Assembly (NCBI GenBank): GCA_964555565.1
Contig: CAZKTF010000115.1
Coordinates: 1-10,904, forward strand
From: CAZKTF01 sp964555565
Lineage (GTDB): Bacteria > Planctomycetota > JAJSAM01 > JAKLKS01
Length of the DNA: 10,904 bases
Reading direction: 5' to 3'
The notes beneath the pieces are model-generated. The model had not been told where the DNA came from. It searched no databases and was given only the letters and a program-made list of their open reading frames with translations. Shown piece by piece: positions 7,097 through 10,904 of this stretch; position 1 is the stretch's first letter; every line of letters starts with the position of its first letter. Made by a program: the position numbers and the translations under genes.

Positions 7097-7174
7097 GAGG
7101 GGGAACGGGTCGGGCCTCCCGGCGGCCGCGGAGGTCTTCCCCGGGGGGCTGATATCGATCCTTTGCGAAACGGG

Positions 7175-7189
7175 CCGGGCCGAGCCCGG
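7175..7189. terminator. CCGGGC-CGA-GCCCGG hairpin, weak terminator candidate
   Basis: A perfect 6-bp stem with a three-base loop, followed by AGTTCTCCCCC and not by a T-run. It lies about 150 bases after the TPR gene. It could end that transcript weakly or simply reflect the GC-rich composition. It is the only strong short hairpin between the TPR gene and the dyad at 7242. Confidence 0.25.
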
Positions 7190-7241
7190 AGTTCTCCCCC
7201 GAAGGGAACGCCCGTCAAGAAACCGCGAGGATCCCCGCGGA

Positions 7242-7256
7242 CTGCCATTCTGGCAG
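7242..7256. promoter_or_regulatory. Perfect 15-bp dyad CTGCCA-TTC-TGGCAG
   Basis: Two exact 6-bp arms flank three bases, ending 7 bp before the consensus DnaA box and about 70 bp upstream of the tmk -10-like box. No T-run follows, so a dimeric regulator site is more likely than a terminator. I do not recognise the regulator. Confidence 0.35.
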
Positions 7257-7263
7257 CACCCCC

Positions 7264-7272
7264 TTATCCACA
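7264..7272 (+). promoter_or_regulatory. Consensus DnaA box TTATCCACA
   Basis: This is an exact match to the high-affinity DnaA box (TTATNCACA). Six of its nine bases are A or T, so a chance match is unlikely in DNA this GC-rich. It lies 55 bp upstream of the tmk -10-like box, in front of a thymidylate kinase and a DNA polymerase III subunit gene. DnaA control of replication-precursor genes is therefore a natural reading. Confidence 0.5.
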
Positions 7273-7274
7273 CG

Positions 7275-7283
7275 GTTTCCACG
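7275..7283 (+). promoter_or_regulatory. Degenerate second DnaA-box-like site GTTTCCACG
   Basis: Two mismatches to TTWTNCACA. It has the same orientation as the consensus box at 7264 and starts exactly 11 bp later, about one helical turn, which would put two DnaA molecules on the same DNA face. The match alone is weak; position and spacing are the argument. Confidence 0.28.
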
Positions 7284-7326
7284 AGCGGCGGGGCGTGAAA
7301 CGACCGCGCGCCGCCGATACGGCCTG

Positions 7327-7332
7327 TAGACT
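7327..7332 (+). promoter_or_regulatory. -10-like hexamer TAGACT upstream of tmk
   Basis: TAGACT ends 7 bases before the GTG start of tmk, and no Shine-Dalgarno sequence lies between. It is identical to the hexamer at 784 and has the same spacing as TAGCAT at 4099. This supports leaderless transcription of the tmk operon. No clear -35 element is seen. Confidence 0.4.
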
Positions 7333-7339
7333 GCGCCCG

Positions 7340-7984
7340 GTGCAGACCGGCAAGTTCATCGTCCTGGAGGGACCTGACGGGTCCGGCAAGTCCACGCAGG
7401 CGACTCTCCTGTTCGGCCGGCTCCGCGAGGCCGGCCATCCCGTCACGCACCACAGGGATCCCGGCACCACGGACATGGGGGAGTCGATCCGCAGGATCCT
7501 CCTCGACCCGGCAGTCGGCGCCCTCGACAGTCGCACCGAACTCCTCCTGTTCCTGGCCGCCCGCGCCCAGATGGTCGCCGAGAGGATCCAGCCCGAACTG
7601 GCCGAAGGGAGGATCGTCCTGTGCGAGCGATTCCTGCTCTCGACGGTCGTCTACCAGGGACACGCACTGGGGGTCGCTCCGCCCGAGGTCATCTGGACTC
7701 TGGGCAGGTTCTCCACCGGAGGCCTGGAGCCCGATCTGACCGTCATCCTGGACGTCGATCCGGCCGAGGGTTTCGCTCGCAAGATCCCCCTGCTCGTCGA
7801 GACCGCAGCCACTCTCGATCGGATCGAGTCGCGTGACCACGACTTCCACGCCCGTGTCCGCAACGGGTACATCGCGGAGGCAGCGAAGGACCCGACGCAC
7901 ATGGTCATCCTCGGATCGCGCCCCATCGCGGAGATGCACTCCGCGATCCTCGAGCAGGTGAATCGTGTCCTGGCCCGCCGGTGA
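7340..7984 (+). CDS. tmk: Thymidylate kinase, divergent
   Basis: The 214-residue protein starts at GTG 7340 (MQTGKFIVLEGPDGSGKST). This start is chosen because the P-loop homology begins there and the length fits the family, and upstream codons have no family resemblance. Thymidylate kinase converts dTMP to dTDP for DNA synthesis. The P-loop is GPDGSGKST at 11-19. The dTMP-binding REPGGT motif is altered to RDPGTT (39-44). LLLFLAARAQMVAERIQPEL is well conserved. The DRY motif appears as ERF (96-98), with YQG shortly after. The C-terminal LDRIESRDHDF, VR.GY segment matches the family. The LID region before LDRIE (ARKIPLLVETAAT) is longer and poorer in Arg than the usual bacterial RARARGE-like segment. 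These changes suggest a divergent enzyme or a related nucleotide kinase. Its G+C is about 68% over six counted lines, well below its neighbours. It overlaps holB. Confidence 0.82.
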   Translation: MQTGKFIVLEGPDGSGKSTQATLLFGRLREAGHPVTHHRDPGTTDMGESIRRILLDPAVGALDSRTELLLFLAARAQMVAERIQPELAEGRIVLCERFLLSTVVYQGHALGVAPPEVIWTLGRFSTGGLEPDLTVILDVDPAEGFARKIPLLVETAATLDRIESRDHDFHARVRNGYIAEAAKDPTHMVILGSRPIAEMHSAILEQVNRVLARR

Positions 7985-8909
7985 CCTGGCCGCGGTCCGG
8001 ATCCTGAGGACCGCGGTGGCCGCGGGGCGCTGGGCGCGGCCCTTCCTCCTCGCGGGGCCCGTCGGCGGGGCGCGGGAGGAGTCCGCCGAGGCCTTCGCGC
8101 GCGCGGTCCTCTGCGCGGCGCCGCCGCGGCCCGGCGAGGCCTGCGGTACCTGCGGGGCCTGCGGGCGCGTGGCGCGGGACCTCCACCCCGACCTCCACCG
8201 GCTCGTCGCCGCCAGGGACCGCGTCCGGCTCGGCGTGGACCCGGTGGAGTCCCTCCAGGGGCGCCTCGCGCTGAAGCCCCTGGAGGGGCGGGGCGCCGTG
8301 GTGGTGGTGCCGGACGCGGAGCGGATGACCGGGCAGGCGCAGAACTCCTTCCTCCGGACCCTCGAGGAGCCGCCGCCGCGCACCGCCCTCCTGCTCCTCA
8401 CCGCGGCGCCGCGGGGGCTGCTCGCGACGGTCCGCTCCCGCTGCGTCACGGTGCGGTTCCCGCCGGCCCCCGCGGCCGCCTTCGACGCGGCCGCCGAGGA
8501 GGCGGGGCTCCCCGCGGCGGCCGCGGCCCTCGTCCTCGCGTTCCGCCCGCGGGAGCCGCGGCGGGAGGACCCGCTCGCCGGGGCGGGGGAGTCCCTCGCC
8601 TGGGTGCGCGGCGGCGGCAGGGACCTGGAGTCCCAGCGGGCCCGCCTGCGCGCCCTCCTGAGGCTCCTCCTCGCGGCGCACTCCGCGGCGGCCGCGGGGA
8701 CGCCGGTCCCCGGGGGAGTCCCGCCCGCGGGGTACGATGGGATGGGGCGGGAGGCCCTGCGGGCCCGCCTGCGGGCCCTCGAGGAGGCGCGCGAGCGGGT
8801 GGAGCGCTTCGTGGACCCCGGGGGGGTCCTCGAGGCCCTCGCCGTCGCCTTCGAAGGGGCCGATCGGCGGCCCGGGCCTTCAGCGGCGGCCCCGTCCGGC
8901 CGAGAATAG
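7965..8909 (+). CDS. holB: DNA polymerase III subunit delta'
   Basis: The 314-residue protein is the clamp-loader delta' subunit, which helps load the sliding clamp during replication. It begins at GTG 7965, 20 bases inside the end of tmk, with GAGCAGG 7 bases upstream. The start MSWPAG, then AVRILRTAVAAGRW and FLLAGPVGG aligns with the family's SW..I.GQ..AVR.L..A...GR..HA.LF.GP.G. The Walker A site has lost its GK[ST] (GPVGGAREES), as expected for a non-ATPase delta'. Four cysteines, Cys50, Cys60, Cys63 and Cys66 (CGTCGAC), form the family's zinc module. The stretch LKPLEGRGAVVVVPDAERMT, then NSFLRTLEEPP, and the sensor-like SRCVTVRF are highly characteristic. A tmk-holB pair is common in bacteria. 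The C-terminal third (about 170-314) is Ala/Arg-rich and weakly conserved, as is usual for this collar domain. Confidence 0.93.
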   Translation: MSWPAGDLAAVRILRTAVAAGRWARPFLLAGPVGGAREESAEAFARAVLCAAPPRPGEACGTCGACGRVARDLHPDLHRLVAARDRVRLGVDPVESLQGRLALKPLEGRGAVVVVPDAERMTGQAQNSFLRTLEEPPPRTALLLLTAAPRGLLATVRSRCVTVRFPPAPAAAFDAAAEEAGLPAAAAALVLAFRPREPRREDPLAGAGESLAWVRGGGRDLESQRARLRALLRLLLAAHSAAAAGTPVPGGVPPAGYDGMGREALRARLRALEEARERVERFVDPGGVLEALAVAFEGADRRPGPSAAAPSGRE

Positions 8910-8915
8910 GTGGAT

Positions 8916-9437
8916 ATGCCGACGATCGACCTCGAACGGAGCGTGCGGGAGGTCTGGAAGCGGGACCCCCGGTTCCGGCTCGAGGCCTACATGTTCGTCC
9001 TCGACGCCCTCGACCACGCCATGTCCGCCCGGGCCCGCGCGGCCGACCCCGGCGCGGCGACGCCCGGCCAGGCCGCACCCGAGGTCCCCCCGCCCGTCGA
9101 GGTCCCCGGCGTGCGCAGGGCCTCGGAAGGGGGGGGCGAGGCGGTGCCGCCCTGGAACGTGGGAGGACGCGACCTGCTCGAGGCGGCCCGGGACCTCGCC
9201 GTGGACCGGTTCGGGGCCCTCGCCGCCGAGGTCTTCGCCTCCTGGGGGATCCGCGCCACCGAGGACGTGGGGACCATCGTCTTCAACCTGGTGGCCGGCG
9301 GGATCCTCCAGAAGACCGCCACCGACTCGATGGAGGACTACAGGGGCATCTTCGACCTCGCGACGGCCTTCGAGCGCCGCTTCGCCGAGCGCCTGGCCTC
9401 GGAGCCCGTCCGCGTCGCGGCCCGGCGCCAGGGATAG
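8916..9437 (+). CDS. Minf_1886-like protein (Planctomycetes/Verrucomicrobia-restricted family), unknown function
   Basis: The 173-residue protein shows the two conserved blocks of this family. The N-terminal block is VREVWKRDPRFRLEAYMFVL, then DALDH; the C-terminal block is GGRDLLEAARDLAVDRFGAL, then SWGIRATEDVGTIVFNLV, KT..DS.EDY and FDLATAF. The family has no known function. I infer only a cytoplasmic soluble protein, as there is no signal peptide or membrane segment. Between the blocks (about residues 36-80) lies a Pro/Ala/Gly-rich low-complexity insert, longer than I expect for the family. ATG 8916 is chosen over GTG 8910, which directly follows the holB stop, because the homology begins close to it; the difference is two residues. 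No good Shine-Dalgarno lies at proper spacing, so coupling to holB termination is likely. Its position in a tmk-holB operon hints at a housekeeping role. Confidence 0.75.
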   Translation: MPTIDLERSVREVWKRDPRFRLEAYMFVLDALDHAMSARARAADPGAATPGQAAPEVPPPVEVPGVRRASEGGGEAVPPWNVGGRDLLEAARDLAVDRFGALAAEVFASWGIRATEDVGTIVFNLVAGGILQKTATDSMEDYRGIFDLATAFERRFAERLASEPVRVAARRQG

Positions 9438-9443
9438 CGGCCC

Positions 9444-10703
9444 GTGGACGCCCAGGAGGCCCGTCGCCGCACGCTGTTCCTTACCGTCGTCGCCGCGTCG
9501 GTCCTCTGGGTCCTCTACCAGGCGCAGGAGGCCGTGCTCCCCCTCGTCGTGGCCCTCCTCTGCGCCTACCTCCTGTTCCCCCTCGTCGTCCTCCTCCAGC
9601 GCAGGGGCTTCTCGCGGCTGATCGCGGTCTCGACCCTGTTCCTGCTCTTCTTCGGGGCCCTGGGGTGCGCGATCGGCCTGGCCCTCCCTCCGATCCTCAG
9701 CGAGGGGAGCGCCCTCCTCAGGCGGACCCTGGGCGAGCCGGGCCGCACGGAGGAGAACATCCATCGGATCATGAAGGAGACCGACGACCTCCCGCCCGAG
9801 GCGGCCGTGCCGCGGTTCCTCAAGGACAACCCCGGCTGGTCGCGCGGCGACTACGAGGACCGCTCCCTCTACTACCAGGACCGCAACGGGGACGGGCGCT
9901 TCGACCCGGGCTACGCCTTCAAGGCCGCGCTCGCGTTCTCCGGGAAGCTCCGCGAGTGGGGGCTGCCCCCCGAGGTCGCGGAGATGGCAGAGGACCTGGG
10001 GATCGAGGCGCTCCCGAAGGTCGCGGCGGTCCTGGCCGGGCGGTCCGGCGACGTGGCGAAGGGGGCGGTGAGCGTCCTCGGGACGACGCTCCGGGTCCTC
10101 GGCTGGCTCATCATCGTCCCGCTCTTCACCTTCTTCTTCCTCATGCGCCTGGAGGCGGTGTGGAACGCCTTCCAGCGCTACCTCCCGGGGACCCACCGCG
10201 AGCGCGTGGTGCGGGTCCTCGGGGAGATCCACCGCATGCTCCTCGGCTTTTTCCGCGGCCGTCTCCTCACGATGCTCCTCAAGGGCCTGTTCGTGGCGGC
10301 GGCGCTGCTCGCGGCGGGGGCCCCCTACTGGCCGGTCCTCGGCGCCGCCTCCGGCCTCCTCACCATCGTCCCGGTGGCGGGCGTTGTCCTGACCGCGGGC
10401 CCCGGGATCATCCTGGCCTACGCCGAGCGCGGGCCCAACGGGGCGCTCCTCGCCGCGGGGGTGTTCCTGGCGGCGGAGCTGGTGGAGGGGTACTACCTCA
10501 TCCCGAGGCTCGTGGGCCGGGAGGTCGGGCTCGGGGCCATGGAGGTCATCGCGGCCATCCTCGTCGGGGCCGCCCTCCTCGGGCTCCTCGGCGTGGTCCT
10601 CGCGGTCCCCCTGGCCGCGGCGGTGAAGATCGTGTGGCGCGAGTACGTCCTCCCCGACCTCGAGGCCAAGGCCGCCGAGGCCCCGGGCCGCGGCAAGAAG
10701 TAG
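9444..10703 (+). CDS. AI-2E / PerM-family membrane transporter
   Basis: The GTG start at 9444 gives 419 residues, six bases after the previous stop, with AGGGA nine bases upstream. The N-terminus has two hydrophobic helices (about 10-50: LFLTVVAASVLWVLYQ and AVLPLVVALLCAYLLFPLVV) and a third (about 57-80). A large hydrophilic segment (about 85-200) follows, then more helices from about 210 to the end. The C-terminal signature (EVIAAILVGAALLGLLGVVL, then AVPLAAAVKIVWREY) is characteristic of the family. Members are oligomeric inner-membrane proteins. One (TqsA) exports autoinducer-2, and others have been linked to Na+/H+ antiport; function here cannot be assigned. The soluble segment contains DRNGDGRFD (residues 146-154), which resembles a calcium-binding EF-hand loop. 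Confidence 0.87.
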   Translation: MDAQEARRRTLFLTVVAASVLWVLYQAQEAVLPLVVALLCAYLLFPLVVLLQRRGFSRLIAVSTLFLLFFGALGCAIGLALPPILSEGSALLRRTLGEPGRTEENIHRIMKETDDLPPEAAVPRFLKDNPGWSRGDYEDRSLYYQDRNGDGRFDPGYAFKAALAFSGKLREWGLPPEVAEMAEDLGIEALPKVAAVLAGRSGDVAKGAVSVLGTTLRVLGWLIIVPLFTFFFLMRLEAVWNAFQRYLPGTHRERVVRVLGEIHRMLLGFFRGRLLTMLLKGLFVAAALLAAGAPYWPVLGAASGLLTIVPVAGVVLTAGPGIILAYAERGPNGALLAAGVFLAAELVEGYYLIPRLVGREVGLGAMEVIAAILVGAALLGLLGVVLAVPLAAAVKIVWREYVLPDLEAKAAEAPGRGKK

Positions 10704-10745
10704 CCTCCGGGGCCCGCCATCCTCGACCTGGAGCCCGTCCTGCGC

Positions 10746-10904
10746 GTGCGCGGCGTCGTGGCCCGGGTCTCGTCCCGGGAGGACGGCCCGCTCGGGTTCA
10801 CGGGGGCCCCGGACGCCGCGGAGGTCCGCGCGGCGCGCGCCCGCTTCCTCGGGGCGGCGGGGCTCGACCCCGCGGCCGCCGTGGCGACGCGCCAGGTGCA
10901 CGGG
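10746..10904 (+). CDS. pgeF: Peptidoglycan editing factor PgeF (YfiH/laccase-domain family), N-terminal fragment
   Basis: The frame runs off the right edge of the window. The visible residues (RGVVARVSSREDGPLGF, then DAAEVRAARARFLGAAGLDP and ATRQVHG) match the start of PgeF. The pattern there is GV..g.STR.GG, then NR..l...LGL.p and the QVHG motif, whose His is a metal ligand. PgeF is a cytoplasmic amidohydrolase-like enzyme that removes misincorporated L-Ser or related residues from peptidoglycan precursors; older annotations call the family polyphenol oxidase or laccase. It follows the AI-2E gene by at most about 40 bases, in the same frame after its TAG. The start is uncertain. The first GTG is at 10746, but homology-like sequence seems to extend to about 10719 (ILDLEPVLRV), where only ATC or CTG could initiate. 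Confidence 0.78.
   Translation, partial: MRGVVARVSSREDGPLGFTGAPDAAEVRAARARFLGAAGLDPAAAVATRQVHG

Larger units (their letters stand above)
7028..7339. other. 312-bp intergenic region upstream of tmk, with DnaA-box-like sites and dyads
   Basis: No convincing gene lies here; an open frame running through it from 7163 is just an upstream extension of tmk. The region is visibly less GC-rich than the genes. It contains a hairpin (7175-7189), a perfect dyad (7242-7256), a consensus DnaA box (7264-7272), degenerate copies (7088-7096, 7275-7283, and possibly TTGTTCACC at 7030-7038), and a -10-like hexamer at 7327. It probably serves as the promoter and control region of the tmk operon. A replication-origin role is possible but weaker: I see no AT-rich unwinding stretch and no dnaA or dnaN gene nearby. 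Confidence 0.6.

Noticed and set aside
776..7210. GGGAACG shared by three intergenic sites (776-782, 7101-7107, 7204-7210) as a common regulator half-site
   Set aside because: A rough chance estimate for this 7-mer at the local composition is two to three hits per window on both strands, and only the first copy has a matching inverted arm.
7163..7339. An upstream extension of tmk to an earlier start at 7163
   Set aside because: The added residues do not resemble the family, and they cover the dyad, DnaA boxes and -10-like hexamer. The GTG at 7340 gives the normal length and N-terminus.
7028..7339. Chromosomal replication origin
   Set aside because: Only one box is a perfect DnaA match, there is no AT-rich unwinding stretch, and no dnaA, dnaN, gyrB or rpmH gene lies nearby. 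A promoter role explains the sites more simply.
8880..10901. A 673-codon minus-strand frame antisense to the Minf_1886-like, AI-2E and pgeF genes
   Set aside because: Same antisense composition effect; no domain, and the plus strand carries clear families throughout.

Overview
The window is very GC-rich DNA (hand-counted coding lines reach 80-90% G+C) with tightly packed genes, all on the + strand. The best clue to the source is the gene at 8916-9437. It looks like the Minf_1886 family, which is restricted to Planctomycetes and Verrucomicrobia. With the high G+C, the PafB/PafC-type WYL regulators and the TPR-metallopeptidase, this suggests a planctomycete-like bacterium. The placement is inferred from family content, not from a marker phylogeny.

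Left part (1-802): the C-terminal end of a MATE-family efflux transporter, whose stop codon lies inside the left arm of a 275-bp element (475-749). The element is bounded by 24-bp inverted repeats with two mismatches. It encodes no convincing protein but has several hairpins and a thrice-repeated octamer, so it may be a non-autonomous mobile element or a mobile structured RNA. Between it and the next gene are an 8-bp dyad and a TAGACT -10-like hexamer.

Middle part (803-7027): two overlapping WYL-domain regulators (PafB-like then PafC-like), a class I/II PLP aminotransferase (diaminopimelate-aminotransferase-like) that begins within a few bases of the second regulator's end, and a large exported TPR protein with a gluzincin (HExxH) domain. 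The first three probably form one transcription unit. The TPR gene has its own -10-like box.

Intergenic 7028-7339: a 312-bp gap, less GC-rich than the genes, with a perfect DnaA-box consensus (TTATCCACA), several degenerate relatives, a perfect 15-bp dyad and a -10-like hexamer.

Right part (7340-10904): a compact replication and housekeeping operon. It holds a divergent thymidylate kinase (tmk), the DNA polymerase III delta' subunit (holB, overlapping tmk by 20 bp), the Minf_1886-like protein, an AI-2E/PerM-family membrane protein and the start of pgeF (peptidoglycan editing factor), cut by the window edge. tmk is clearly less GC-rich than its neighbours. In three places a TAGACT or TAGCAT hexamer lies just upstream of the first gene of a unit that lacks a Shine-Dalgarno sequence, while some genes inside units do have one. 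This suggests leaderless or near-leaderless transcripts.

No tRNA, rRNA, CRISPR array or transposase gene was seen.
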